A stretch of DNA of 64,000 nucleotides from contig NQMI01000196.1 in assembly GCA_002270565.1 (NCBI GenBank), positions 1-64,000 on the forward strand. Reading direction: 5' to 3'. The notes under the pieces were generated by a model. It ran no database searches, had not been told where the DNA came from, and saw only the letters and a list, made by a program, of their open reading frames with translations. Shown piece by piece: positions 33,230-45,427 of this stretch. Source of the stretch: Stenocarpella maydis (lineage: Eukaryota > Ascomycota > Sordariomycetes > Diaporthales > Diaporthaceae). How positions within the stretch are numbered: the first letter of the stretch is position 1; each line of letters begins with the position of its first letter. A program made the position numbers and the translations under genes.

Positions 33230-33277
33230 TGCAAGAAGGAAGGGTGCTAGCCTACTAACCACTCTGAAAAGGAGCGG
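33230..33277 (+). pseudogene. Gag zinc knuckle with a RIP-made stop
   Basis: Reads C-K-K-E-G-C-stop-P-T-N-H-S-E-K-E-R. The CxxxGC..xxxH arrangement is the nucleic-acid-binding knuckle of fungal copia gag, and the stop is TAG where tryptophan (TGG) is expected. This is a direct G-to-A signature. Confidence 0.7.
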
Positions 33278-34112
33278 AGTAATATATAAGGCCAATACCT
33301 ATAAGCATGCAATAACCTTAATCAGGAACCTCTTTAGGGAGAGAGCGAATTTCAGTTATTTATACTTAACTATAAGGGGGAGGACCTAAATCTTAACTAT
33401 ATAGAAGACTAACTATGGGATTTATAGGGCTTAGAGGATAAAGACATACCCTAATAGCACCTTATTAATACAGCATTTAATTACTACATAATAGGTAAAG
33501 ATATCTACTTAGCTCTAAGGATAACTACTGCAGAAAGCTTCATTCTATATAACTCATATAATATAATATATCAAGGGGAACTCTAGGATACTAAGGCAGC
33601 TAAATTTTCAATAGTAGGGAAGCCCTAGGTACTAGCATATATATAAGAGAACCCTAATATAATAATCAACTAGAAGAAAGATATAGTAAGAGTTAAGTTC
33701 AGATTAGTAGATATAATTACTTCTATTAGGATGATTAAGCTAAGGAACTAACTTAGAGAGACAACCTACCATATTATAAATACTTTAATTCCATTCCTAT
33801 TCTCACTATATAATACTAACAGACTAAAGGCCTACTTTAATAATACTATAAACATTATTATATAAGGGAATACCTTACTCCTAATTATATAAAAATAAGG
33901 ATATACTTTCTTTAACCTTAGCTGTATGGAGGCTGGAGCCTTCCTTACTGAACCTTAGCTATAGCAACTTTATAAGCACTTTTAGCTATCCCCATATAGA
34001 GAAACTATACAGACTTCTCAGAAGTATAGGGCATAATGATATTAAGGAAGCCATTCTGGAGAAAATTAAGAAATTCTGCTACTACTGCTAGATATACAAC
34101 CTAGCCTTAAGA
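33278..34112 (+). pseudogene. Copia protease and integrase zinc-finger region (broken)
   Basis: Plus-strand reading with stops. A protease-like segment (about 33580-33840) is followed by the gag-pre-integrase stretch and an integrase zinc-binding motif ending FCYYC near 34075. The order protease then integrase, ahead of reverse transcriptase, is diagnostic of Ty1/copia. The second pol copy at 37645 lacks this part. Confidence 0.55.
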
Positions 34113-36740
34113 TGATTTAAATTCTCTATTAAAGATAAAAGCCACTTTAATTATAAAGTAGTAATTAATATTATACAACTTAGAGAGAAGAATGCCCTAT
34201 ATATAATTAATATAGATATAAACTTTTAAGTAGTAATATTCCTTAGATCTATATCTACATGAGATACCTAGGATGTACTCTATAAATACTGGATCTATAC
34301 CTATATCAGCCCACCTAACTATATTATATACAACCTAGGGTTGAACTTTATATTAAAGGAGTTCTATATAAATGTAAAGATTATGGGGATCTCATGCAAA
34401 GAGATGCTAGTAGAGGCATACTGGGCTGTAGGGAAAGTTAAGTGGTTATATGGACCTCTAAAAAGGGCATATGAAATCCTTCATATGGAAATTAATAAAG
34501 CTATAGATAATAGGACAATCCTATAGATAGCAATTAAGGCCCTAAATAATACAGCTGGGCTAAGTGGACTTATACCAACCCTCCTAGTATTTGGTACCTA
34601 CCCTTAAGTCTTATATGAATCTCTACTATCTCCAGATATCACCTAAAGGGCAAGAGCTATACAAAAGGCTATAAAGATGCTTCAAACCATCCATATGGAA
34701 ATCAAGGTTAGCCATATGATTAATATTAGGAATGGACCAGACACCCATACCATACTATCCTTACCCCTATAAAGTAAAATTCTTATCTAGAGAAAAAATA
34801 AAGGCTAGAGAGGACTATATAAGCTGGAAGCTATCCATAGGCATACTATAACAATTAGTATGGTGAATGGACCTATATAATTCCGGGCTATATATGCCAA
34901 ACTATACCTTTATATAGCTAAACTAGCTGTATGGGACAACCTGGATGTATGAGAAGCTATTACCATATAACAGCCAACCCAAGCCAGAAAGAGAGGCAGA
35001 CCTAGGAAGGAAGCTACCCAGGTGCAGCTGAATCAGTGCAGCAGACCCAGGAGAGCAACCGCACGATATACATATCTATCAACTATATAACTACTAGCAA
35101 CTACTTACTTAACCCAAAAAGAAAGGGACTCATACAACCTAGCCATTAAGCTAAGGGAAGATAACATTATCACCAGCCTAAGTAAGCCATTTAAAGAATC
35201 TGATGCCCTTAAGATTAACGCTCTAACTAGTGAACATATATTCGAATTTATAAAGTATAACCTAAAGATATATAAATATTTGAGAATCTTTAATATGTAA
35301 ATAGTATAAGAAGTTAAGAATAGGTTAACTAAGCCGATTAAGAAATCAAGGCTAGTTATATAAGGCTTTAGGGATAAAGAAAAACATATAATACTAATAT
35401 AAGCCCCAACTATTTAGAGGATAAGCTAGAGACTGATTCTAGCCCTGGGGCTAATATTTATTTAATTATATAGATGCTAAGGTAAACTGCAGGATATTAT
35501 ACACGCTCATACCTAAGCTAAAGATATACTAACTCATATGATTATTGCACAACTACCCCTAGAGCTTAGGGACAGATACCCCCCAGATATAATCCTTATC
35601 ATTAGGAAACCACTATACGGCCTAGCTGAGGCAGGCCTACATTAGTATAAAACCTACCACACCCACCATACAGAGGCCCTAAAAATAAAGATCTCTACAT
35701 ACAACCTATGCCTCCTATTTACTACTAATGAGCTATATAACTTTAGCATCTTAGGGATATAGATAGATAATACCTTCTTCTTTATAATACTAATGTTCTC
35801 TAAGAGAGAGAAAGATAAGCTAAGAAAGAAAAAGTTCTGTATAAAGCTAAAGGAAGTTCTAATACCTAAAAAGCCGGTAGAATTTAATAGTGGAAGGATT
35901 GAGTTGGATAAAGAGAATATCTTATTTATATAAAAAGGATAAGCTATATGATTGGAACTAATTAACCCCTATATAGATAATACAGCCCAGTAGTATATTG
36001 CCTAGAGAGCCTAAAGAGCATATATTACCTTAATCTGCTAACTAGAGTTATTATATAATCTTTCTATAGCCGTATAAATTAGGGATCCTAAGGAGAAAGA
36101 TATGGAAGCCTTAAATATATGAATTAAGTAGCAGAAGGAGAACCCTAATAGGGGGATTAAATTTATATTACTTGATTTGAGCTATATGAAGCTTTATATC
36201 TTTACGGATGGATCCTTTACTAATAATAAGGACCTTAGCTTATAGCTAGGATTTATTCTTGCTATAGTAATAGAAGAAGACTATATGGAGATTAACTTTA
36301 AGATCTATGGAAATATTATCTACTGGAGCTTAATAAAGTGTAAGCAAGTTATATAAAGCATATTAGTAAGTAAGCTGTATGGAATGATGATAGGGTTTGA
36401 TAGCAGCATGGCACTTAGTATAATAATTAATTGAATCTTTAACTATCTAGAGGTGCTAAGAATACTAGTAGTAATCTATATGGACTTATGATTACTATAT
36501 AAATGCCTGGTAAAGCTTGGTATGACTGATAAGAAGAGGCTAATAATTAATATTATGTTGCTAAGAGAAGCATATAAGAGGAAGGAGATATTAGAAGTAT
36601 AATGGATTAATGGGAAGGATAACCTAGCAGATGCTTGTATAAAGAAAGTCCCAAATAAAGCACTAGAGCGGCTAATTATAACAAATACCCTAAGGATTAG
36701 AGTTAAGGCATATATTAAGCGCCTGAATGGGAAGAAGTAG
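34113..36740 (+). pseudogene. Copia integrase-RT-RNase H, copy A (broken)
   Basis: A 2,628-bp block reading integrase core, a basic RKRGRPRKEA linker, the RVT_2 reverse transcriptase (IRKPLYGLAEAGLH) and the copia RNase H (YIFTDGSFTNN, WINGKDNLADACIKKVP). It is homologous end to end to 37645-40272 with no net length change. Stops are mainly TAG and TGA. From about 35470 this copy shows C-to-T change relative to copy B while keeping most Gs, so deamination hit the plus strand there. Confidence 0.8.
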
Positions 36741-37643
36741 GTAGTCTATATGAAAAGGGGGAGGAATTAGAGAGGGGGTCTGAATATATGGAGGATAGGC
36801 TATAGAAAATAGGGGGCCTATATGGAAGAAAATGTTAAGGATCTGGACGCATATAGAAGCTAGAATTAAGCTAGAACGGAAATAGAACTAAGATGGAACT
36901 AAGCTGGAATGAAGCTAGAACGGAACTAGAATTAAGCTAGAACTAAGCTAAAATAGAGCCAGAACTAAGCTAGAATTAATATAGGTAGATAAATCTTAGA
37001 TTTACATAAAGCTAGAAGTAAGCTGGACTAATGGATTTTTAACTTATATGAAGCTAGATGATACCCAAATAGAGAAAGACAGGCCCTATATAGAGCTGGA
37101 TATAACCTGGATACCTAAGGATAGGACCTTAATAGACAAGGATAGGACTCAAATGGACCTTAATATAGCCTGAATATAGCAAGATAGGACTTGGATAAAG
37201 CTGGGATATATAAAGATAAGCCACTAAGAACCCATACTAATACTCAGATTGCAATCTATATAATTAAAAAGTAGTAAGAGGGGAGTTCAAATTTCATAAT
37301 ATATAGTATAGAAAGTGCATCATATAACTCAACCCTCTATTCTACCGCATGGAACGCCAACCTTCTGAAAATTACTATATAACCTAGAACTACTTACTCT
37401 ACTATATGGCTGAAGGTATAAGGATTAATAATGGGCTTAGCCTCCTCCGCCTTAATCTCCTACTTAATATCCTTTATAGTTATAGGATTTCAGGAGGACC
37501 CCTTATTATTATCACCCGAACTACCACCCCACTAATTTCCACGCCCTATATAACTAGCATTAGCCTTATACTTCTCATAATAAAGATACTTTCAAGCTAG
37601 TGACTGCTAGATATAGGTTGCATAAGTACCCCCCTAGAAGCCC
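36741..37643 (+). repeat. 3' region of copia copy A: polypurine tract and minisatellite
   Basis: Begins with a purine-rich tract (about 36752-36778, GAAAAGGGGGAGGAATTAGA) suitable as a plus-strand primer. It then holds a degenerate minisatellite of AGCTAGAA(C/T)TAAG-type units (about 36865-36985) and AT-rich sequence to the N at 37644. It shares nothing with the 3' end of copy B, so copy A belongs to a different subfamily or is chimeric; its LTR may start around TGTTAAGGATCTGG near 36833, which is a guess. Confidence 0.5.
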
Positions 37644-37644
37644 N

Positions 37645-40272
37645 TAATTTAAATTCTCTATTAAAGATGAAAGCTACTTTAATTATAAAGTAGTAATTAA
37701 TATTATATAACTTGGAAAGAAGAATGCCCTATATATAATTAATACAGATATAAACTTCCAAGCAGTAATATTCCTTAGATCTATATCTATATGAGATACC
37801 TAGGACGCACTCTATAAATGCTAGATCTACACCTATATCAGCCTACCTAACTATATTATATACAACCTAGGGATAAACTTTGCATTAGAGGAGTTCCATA
37901 TAAATGTAAAGATCATAGGGATCTCATATAAAGAGATACCGGTAGAGGTATACTAGGCTATAGGGAAAGTTAAGCAATTATATAGACCTCTAAAAAGGGC
38001 ATATAAAATCCTTCATATAGAGATCAATAAAGCTATAAATAATAAGACAATCCTATAGATAGCAATTAAGGCCCTAAATAATACAGTTAGGCTAAATAAA
38101 CTCATACCAAGCCTCCTAATATTTAGTACCTACCCTTAAGTCTTATATAAATCTCTACCATTCCTAAACATTACCTAAAGGGCAAGAGCTATATAAAAGG
38201 CTATAAAAATACTTTAAACCATCCATATAGAAATTAAGGTTAGCTATATAATTAATATTAGGAATAGACCAGATACCCATACCATACTATCCTTACCCCT
38301 CTAAAGCAAAGTCCTTATCTAGAGAGAAAATAAAGGCTAGAGAGGATTATATAAGCTAGAAGCTATCTATAGGCACACTATAATAATTAGTATGGTAAAT
38401 AGGCCTATATAATTCCGGGCTATATATGCTAAACTATACCTTTATATAGCTAAACTAGCCATATAGGACAACCTAGATATACGAGAAGCTATCACCATAT
38501 AACAGCCAACCCAAGCCAGGAAGAGAGGCAGGCCTAGGAAGGAAGCTACCTAGATGCAGCCAAATCAGTACAGCAGACCTAGGAGAGCAACCGCACAATA
38601 TACATATCTATCAACTATATAACTACTAGCAACTACTTTCTTAACCCAAAAAGAAAGGAACTTATATAACCTAGCTATCAAGCTAAGGAAAGATAATATT
38701 ATTACCAGCCCAGGTAAGCCATTTAAAGAATCTAATGCCCTTAAGATTAACGCTCTAGCTAGCGAAAATATATTCAAATTTATAAAGTATAACATAAAGA
38801 TATATAGATATCTAAGAATCTTTAATATATAAATAATATAAGAAGTTAAGAATAAATTAACCAAGCTAATTAAGAAATTAAGGTTAGTTATATAGGGCTT
38901 TAGGGATAAAGAGAAATATATAATACTAATATAAGCCCCAACCATCCAGAGGATAAGCTAGAAACTAATTCTAGCCCTAGGGCCAACACTCATTCAATCA
39001 TACGGATACCAAGGCGAACTACAGAACATCACACAAGCCTACACCCAAGCTAAAGATACACTAACCCATATAATCATTACACAACTACCCCTAGAGCTTA
39101 GGGACAGATACCCCCCAAACACAATCCTCATCATTAGGAAACCACTATACAGCCTAGCCAAGGCAGGCCTGCATTGGTATAAAACCTACCACACCTACCA
39201 TACAGAGGCCCTAAAGATAAAGATCTCTATATACAACCTATACCTCCTATTTACCACCAATAGGCCATACAACTTTAGCATCTCAGGGATACAAATAAAC
39301 AATACCTTCTTCTTTACAATACCAACATTCTCTAAAAGGGAGGAAGACAAGCTAAAAAAGAAAAAGTTCCATATAAAGCCAAAGGAAGTTCTAACACCTA
39401 AAAAGCTAATAGAATTCAATAGTAAAAGGATTAAATTAAACAAAGAGAACATCTTATTCATACAAAAAGAACAAGCCATACAATTAGAACTAATCAACCC
39501 CCATATAAACAATACAGCCCAGCAGTACATTACCCAAAGAGCCCAAGGGGCATATATTACCTCAATCTGCCAACCAGAGTCATCATACAATCTTTCCACA
39601 GCCACACAAATCAAGGATCCTAAGGAAAAAAATATAGAAGCCTTAAACATACAAATTAAGTAACAGAAGGAAAACCCTAATAAAGGGATTAAATTCATAC
39701 CACTTAATTTAAGCTATATAAAGCTCTACATCTTTACAAACAGATCCTTTACTAATAATAAGGACCTTAGCTCACAGCTAGAATTTATTATTACTATAGT
39801 AATAGAAGAAGACCATATAAAGACTAACTTCAAGATCTATAGAAACATTATCCACTAGAGCTCAACAAAGTACAAGCAAGTCACACAAAGCATACTAGCA
39901 AGCAAGCTATACAGAATAATAACAGGGTTCAATAGCAGTATAGTACTTAATACAACAATCAACCAAATCTTCAACTATCTAAAGGTACCAAGAATACCAG
40001 TAATAATCTATACAGACTCACAATCACTATATAAATGCCTAGTAAAGCTTAATACAACTAATAAAAAGAGGCTAATAATTAATATCATATCACTAAGAAA
40101 AGCATATAAGAGGAAGGAGATATCAGAAGTACAATGGATTAATGGGAAGGACAACCCAGCAAATGCTTATACAAAGAAAGTCCCAAATGGAGCACTAGAG
40201 CGGCTGATCACAACAAACACCCTAAGGATCAGAGTCAAGGCATATGTTAAGCGCCTGGATGGGAAGAAGTAG
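37645..40272 (+). pseudogene. Copia integrase-RT-RNase H, copy B (broken)
   Basis: The second 2,628-bp copy of the pol block, starting right after an N. Up to about 38990 it is heavily mutated on both strands. From about 38990 to 40200 it keeps its Cs (ACCCAAGCTAAAGATACACT) while Gs are replaced by A, the opposite strand pattern to copy A. The RNase H end reads QWINGKDNPANAYTKKVP and is followed by a purine-rich tract (about 40356-40373) and the 3' LTR. Stops remain, so it is not functional. Confidence 0.8.
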
Positions 40273-40460
40273 AAGAGATGTCGGACGACAACCAATATCA
40301 GCCAAGTGGTTGGAGGTCGCGAGCAGTATACAAAGTGAAAAGCAGCACAACATGCAGAAGGAGAGGAGGGGGATTTCACTAAGAAGGAAGGTATACAAGC
40401 AGTTCAACCTGCTTAAAGGCTAAAAGGAAGATATATAATTATAAAAGAAAAGATCCCTAG

Positions 40461-40666
40461 TATTGGAATAGTACTTAGGATTATACATTAGTATAGGGAC
40501 GAGGTAGCTTAGTTAGCCACCTAGGTACCGCACGGAGGCCTTAAGCCCCTACCGTGTGCTTCCCCTCCCTCATTTCAGAACCTACAGAAGATCATCGAAT
40601 AACAGAACCAGTTCGACAACCACTGTACGTACGTACCAACAGCCATATGGCAAAGGCCATTCAACA
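40461..40666 (+). repeat. Copia LTR, 3' copy
   Basis: 206 bp starting TATTGGAATAG (RIP-altered TGTTGG) and ending TTCAACA, followed by the target duplication ATTAT. Confidence 0.9.
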
Positions 40667-41149
40667 ATTATTAAGATAGCAAATCATTAGTTAATCTTGG
40701 GAATACCTTAGTGAAGAAAGAATAATCCCCGAATTAATTAAACTACTAGCTAGATCTTTTAGGATAATGCTATTCTTTAGAAGAAGGTTGCAATTAATAG
40801 CGAGGGAAGGAGTTATATTACTAAGGATAGCAAATAGGCGATATACTTAAATGGACTTATGGATACCTCTGGGAGTGGATAGAAGGCCTGACTCCAGGAA
40901 AGTAGAGAAGGATTAGGCTACTTAAGTGCCTTATAGAAGGACTAAAGTCAATCAGGAGATTGCTACTCTAATACAACCAGTTAGCATATAATACAGGAAA
41001 TATGATAATACCTTCTTTACCTAAAGGAAGAAAAAGAAGGACATAAGACTAATAGACTAATATAAATACTAAAAGACTATTATAAATTTAAGAAAGTGTT
41101 CTAGGAATGACTTAATACTATATTACTATAATATATGTAATGGGACCAT

Positions 41150-42430
41150 GAAATACTATTGAAACCTAGAATAATACCCTAATTCAAGCTTATTTATAGA
41201 CTTAATGAAGAATAACTTAAAGCACTTGGTGAATACCTTAATAAAAACCTCCAAAAGGGATTTATTAGGCTATTATGATCCCTAGCAAGATACCTGATCC
41301 TCTTTATACTAAAGAAAAATAGCAAGCTATGATTTTATATTAACTACTAATAATTGAATGATATTATGATTAAGGACTAATACCCTCTCCCGCTTATTAA
41401 GGAACTATAGGACCGACTTAAAGAAGCAAAATGGTTTATAGTATTTGATTTGAAGCATAGATATAACCTTATCTGAATGAAAAAAGGAGAAGAATAGAAG
41501 ATAGCGTTTAGAATATGCTATAGATATTATAGGATAATGGTTATACCTTTTAGATTAACTAATGCACTTGCATTATTCCAGGAAATAATTAACTAAGTCT
41601 TAAGCAAATACCTTGATATCTTTATTATTACCTACTTAGATGATATTCTTATTTTCTTAAAAAACCTTGATGATTATAAGGGATATATTAAAAAGGTTCT
41701 CTAAAAACATTAGGATGCCAACCTCCTAGTAGAACTAAAAAAATATAACTAGTATATATAAAAAGTTGACTACCTCAGGTATATAATCAAACCAGGGAAA
41801 ATTAAGATGCAAGAAGAAAAAGTTAAAGCAATTAAGGAATAGCTAACCCTCATAAATATTAAGGATGTTGGAGTATTCCTTAGATATGCTAACTTCTATT
41901 GGTAATTTATTATATAGTATAGCAATATTGTGAAACCATTAATAGACCTTACTAAAAAGGATTATACCTTTAGATGAATAGATACCAAATAATAAGCTTT
42001 CCAGATACTTAAGGATAAGGTTATGGGAGACCCTGTACTTGAGGAAGCAGACTTAGAGAAGGAATTCAAAATCCATATAGATGCCTTAGATAATGCTGCA
42101 AGTGGAGAACTCACTCAAAAAGATGACTAAGGAAGGATATATATTATTACAAACTTTAGCAAGAAGTTTAATAGGCTAGAAACCTGCTATACTACACTAG
42201 ATAAAGAATTCATAGCTATAGTATATGCATTCTAGGAATAGTAGTACTACCTTATAGGAGCTAAAAAGCAGATTAAACTCTATATAGATTATAAGAATCT
42301 TATAATCTTTATAATGACTAAAACTCTTAATAAATGATAAGTTAGATATATAGAGTTCTTATTATAATTTAACATTAAGGTTATTTATGTAAACGGAGTC
42401 AAAAACGCAAGAGCAGATGCGCTCAGTTAA
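41150..42430 (+). pseudogene. Gypsy reverse transcriptase and RNase H (broken)
   Basis: The readable RT core includes NLQKGFIR, AKWFIVFDLKHRYNLI, the thumb-side MVIPFRLTNALALFQEIIN and YLDDILIF. RNase H follows with FNRLETCYTTLDKEFIAIVYAF and KNARADALS. TAG/TAA/TGA codons replace Trp, Gln and Arg. The stretch 40672-41150 before it is degraded protease/linker with no clear motif. Confidence 0.75.
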
Positions 42431-42559
42431 AAACCCAACCATCAGGATAAAAATTCACCCACGGAATGGATAGTATTCAGAACCCAAGAAGATAGAAGCC
42501 TTATTCTCAACTGCAAACTTAACGCCACAATTAGAGTCAACTTCCAAACCAGAAAAACC

Positions 42560-43350
42560 CCTGCCGATCTAAAAGAACAAGACAAGTTAATCATAGAAAT
42601 ATATAAAGCACTAGCATATAGCCACTAAGGTATTACAGCAACAATCAAAAGGATTTAGCAGAATTACCAGATCCCCAACCTTAAGAAAAAGATTCAAGAC
42701 ATCATTAGCAAATACAACTCATACAACAAAAACAAAGCCTCCAGATACAAACCCCTACCAATACCCATAGCCATATGGTCATCTATTAGCCTGAACTTCA
42801 TCATTAAGTTACCTCTCTCACAAGAACCCTTAACTAGAGTACTATACAATAGTATTCTGGTAGTAGTTTATAGACTAAGCAAATACACATACTTCATACC
42901 ATATAAGGAAGCCAGCACTACAGAAGAACTTGCATATATATTCTTATAAATTATTATAAGCAATTACAGAATGCTATATAAAATTATCTCAGATAGAGAC
43001 AAGCTCTTTACATCAAACTTTTAGAAATTATTAATAAAGCAACTCGGAGTAAGGCACAAGCTCTTAATAATGGTATATCCACAAACAGATAGACAAACGG
43101 AATAAATTAACCAGATTATAGAATAATACCTCTAATACTATAATAACTAATTGTAGGATAATTGGGTTAAACTGCTACTATTAGCACAGTTTGCCTATAA
43201 CAGTGCAACTACCAGCATAACTAAGCAGTTACCTTTCTTTGCACTCTATAGATACAAACCTCAGGCATACTATGAATCACTACCAGATAATACCCTAGCA
43301 GAATCAGCGGAATAAAAAGTAATATGGATCAGATAAATCCAGAAGGATAT
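42560..43350 (+). pseudogene. Gypsy integrase (broken)
   Basis: Plus-strand reading with H-x-GI near 42619, KYNSYNKNKASRYKPLPIPI, NFIIKLPLS, LVVVYRLSKYTYFIPY, ISDRDKLFTSNF and YPQTDRQTE, the order of the gypsy DDE integrase. Two of the expected catalytic acidic positions have changed (N for D, Y for D). About 42380-43330 is A-biased with Cs preserved, unlike the RT part upstream. Confidence 0.7.
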
Positions 43351-43677
43351 CTAAGTAGAACTTTCTTTTATATAAGAATGAATATTAAAATATATAAATT
43401 AAAAAAGGAATTAAGGGACTAATTCTCAAGGAGGGAGATAATGTCTACCTCCTTTACTAAAATATTAAAATTAAGCAACCTAATAAAAAGCTTAACTATA
43501 AGAAAATTAGCCCCTTTAAAATTTCAAGAAAACTTTTAGATACTAACTATAAACTCTTACTACCCAAAGGAATAAAATAATACCTAGTCCTTTATATCTT
43601 ACTCTTAGAACTAGCATATAAAAATGTAAAACTTAAAATATAGATTAAAACCCTTAATAAATATAATAAGCAATATA

Positions 43678-43824
43678 AAGTAAAGAATATTATAGAATTA
43701 AGATAGTACTAAGGGATAATAGAGTACCTCATTGAGTGGAAAGGCTATAACTCTAGTGAAAATACATGGGAACCGGCCCAAAACTTAACTTACTATTACA
43801 ATAAACTTGAAAAGTACTATACGC
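43678..43824 (+). pseudogene. Chromodomain of the gypsy integrase
   Basis: Reads KVKNIIELR then a stop, followed by [20 protein letters not shown] and [16 protein letters not shown]. The aromatic cage positions and the [13 protein letters not shown] pattern are those of a chromodomain. Confidence 0.8.
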
Positions 43825-44993
43825 GAACCACTACAGAATAGATTTAGAAATCAGGAATGCAGCCTAAAAACCCTATATATAATGAGCTATAATAAACCAA
43901 TATTATAATAAAACCATATAATAAACCCTAGACTTTATAGCTAAAATAGGGAAAATAACTAATAAGAGACTAGTTATAATGAGAATAACTGAAAGCTAGC
44001 GGCCAGTCAACCCCTTAGAAAAACACACTAATACCAGTCGCACTATCCAACTAATAACCCGAATACTAGTCACGCCCAAAACCCATCTAAATGAATACCA
44101 GTATCTGCACCCTGTACCCCAGCAAATACTAATTATAGAAAAAACAAGACCGGAATAACACGGCATGACTAGTAAACCAAGGACGGCCAGAAGCTAGGAC
44201 CAATCAGACAACAGTTAAACAAGTTCCATTCCTAGTAACAAAAAAATCAGGCACTAAGATAAGCCACGTATAGGCGCATTTCCTTTACTACCCTCTTTAC
44301 TAGTACTTATAAATTTAGACCAACTAGTACCATTATCTATCAAGGAACTCTAATTAAAAACTCCTACTTTACCCTTAGAATGTAGCTATACTTCCTGTAT
44401 TATTATCCTACTAGTCTCCATAGTGGAACTTTGGTGAACTACCTTAGCGGATTACTTAGTAATCTGCCTCTACTTAGTATTAGCTTCCTCCTTCTTTATA
44501 TGATCTAACTTATCTAAATTTAATAAACCCTGATGGATAGCCCGAGATATCTGCTTACGCTATATATGTTTCTACTTGCGTAAATAAAGGAGCTTCTCCT
44601 CTAATTCTTTAATCTTGTTCTTTAGTTTTTGGTGCTAAGCTGAGATATATAAAAGGTCCTTAGAGTTATTTAGTTCCAGGATATTATACTTTGACTGCTG
44701 CTGCTAAATGCACTTGGTATAACGACTGGAGGCCTTCTCTAAGACCTTATAACTCTTAATGCCCTGTGCCTTGCAAGAAGAATAAGGCTGTATGATAATG
44801 GCGTTCTGTAGAATGGTAAATAATAAGGAATTATATTACTTAACCTTCTGGGAATAATGAGATGATTTAGAAACCTGGGAATCCTTAACTCCGGATAATA
44901 TAATAGATTAGGAAGGCATGAATGGAGGCACTAATGAATGAAAATAACTTACGGAATACTTTTGAGGATGAAAAGAAGCAAGGAGGGAGATAG
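43825..44993 (+). other. Gypsy 3' non-pol region with polypurine tract
   Basis: About 1.2 kb between the chromodomain and the 3' LTR. No domain is readable. It ends in a purine tract (44969-44993, AGGATGAAAAGAAGCAAGG then AGGGAGATAG) immediately before the LTR, the expected plus-strand primer site. Confidence 0.55.
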
Positions 44994-45427
44994 TATTATG
45001 GGCTAATATATATTGGCGGCTGACTATTGTAGAAGACAACCCTGTAGGTCGGGAAGTAACTCCTAAAAGGAGTGCCCTGCCTGATCTAATTAGTGATGCT
45101 ACCTTATTAGGGTTAGGGTCCGGCTCGCAACGCTCGATTGCGAGCTACACGAGCCCGCTTGAAGGATGAAGTATCGAGCCTTGTGCGAAGGCTTGATGGC
45201 TCGGCGTGCGAGCCTGCAAGCCACTGAAGAGTCGGAATATATATACGGATATAGTTATTACTATAGTAGATAGTTTTTATAGAATAGACTCTTCAGTCGT
45301 TAATCTAAGTATTCAATCCCACATTGGATAGCCTTATAGCTAGTGATCATTATTAGTCAACAATATTGCTCAATAAACGCCTAACAACGTATTCCGAACA
45401 TAAACCCTTGATCTCTCAGGTTTAACA
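44994..45427 (+). repeat. Gypsy LTR, 3' copy
   Basis: 434 bp, TATTATGGGC (altered TGTTATGGAC) to GGTTTAACA. It contains an internal palindrome (GCTCGCAA..TTGCGAGC, about 45123-45146). A full-length match is at 48038-48471. The first 265 bp differ by transitions; the rest is identical. Confidence 0.85.

Larger units (their letters stand above)
29114..40666 (+). mobile_element. Ty1/copia retrotransposon, RIP-damaged, with internal duplications
   Basis: Bounded by LTRs at 29114-29319 and 40461-40666 and by an identical 5-bp flank ATTAT (29109-29113 and 40667-40671), the expected copia target duplication. Domain order gag, zinc knuckle, protease, integrase, reverse transcriptase, RNase H marks it as Ty1/copia. 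At 11.5 kb it is about twice the normal size because gag occurs twice, separated by an LTR-like repeat, and the integrase-RT-RNase H block occurs twice. Single Ns at 31119 and 37644 fall exactly at the duplication breakpoints, so the middle part (31120-37643) may be another copy placed into an assembly gap. No frame is intact. Confidence 0.85.
40672..45427 (+). mobile_element. Ty3/gypsy chromodomain retrotransposon (RIP-damaged)
   Basis: The right-hand part of a gypsy element into which the copia element inserted. Plus-strand readings give the reverse transcriptase (about 41170-41670; DYPLPLIKEL-like block, then YLDD at 41633-41644), RNase H (about 42040-42430), integrase (about 42600-43340), a C-terminal chromodomain (about 43678-43824) and a 3' LTR (44994-45427) preceded by a polypurine tract. 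All frames carry stops. No 5' LTR is seen in the window. The chromodomain places it among fungal chromoviral gypsy elements, whose chromodomain guides integration into heterochromatin. Confidence 0.85.

Noticed and set aside
34341..34526. Small plus-strand ORF
   Set aside because: It is an undamaged fragment of the copia integrase, not a separate gene.
39195..39698. A 167-codon minus-strand open frame, and a 126-codon one at 38565-38945
   Set aside because: Both are antisense to copia pol copy B. Strand-biased loss of G or C removes stop codons from the opposite strand, so long frames arise there without selection.
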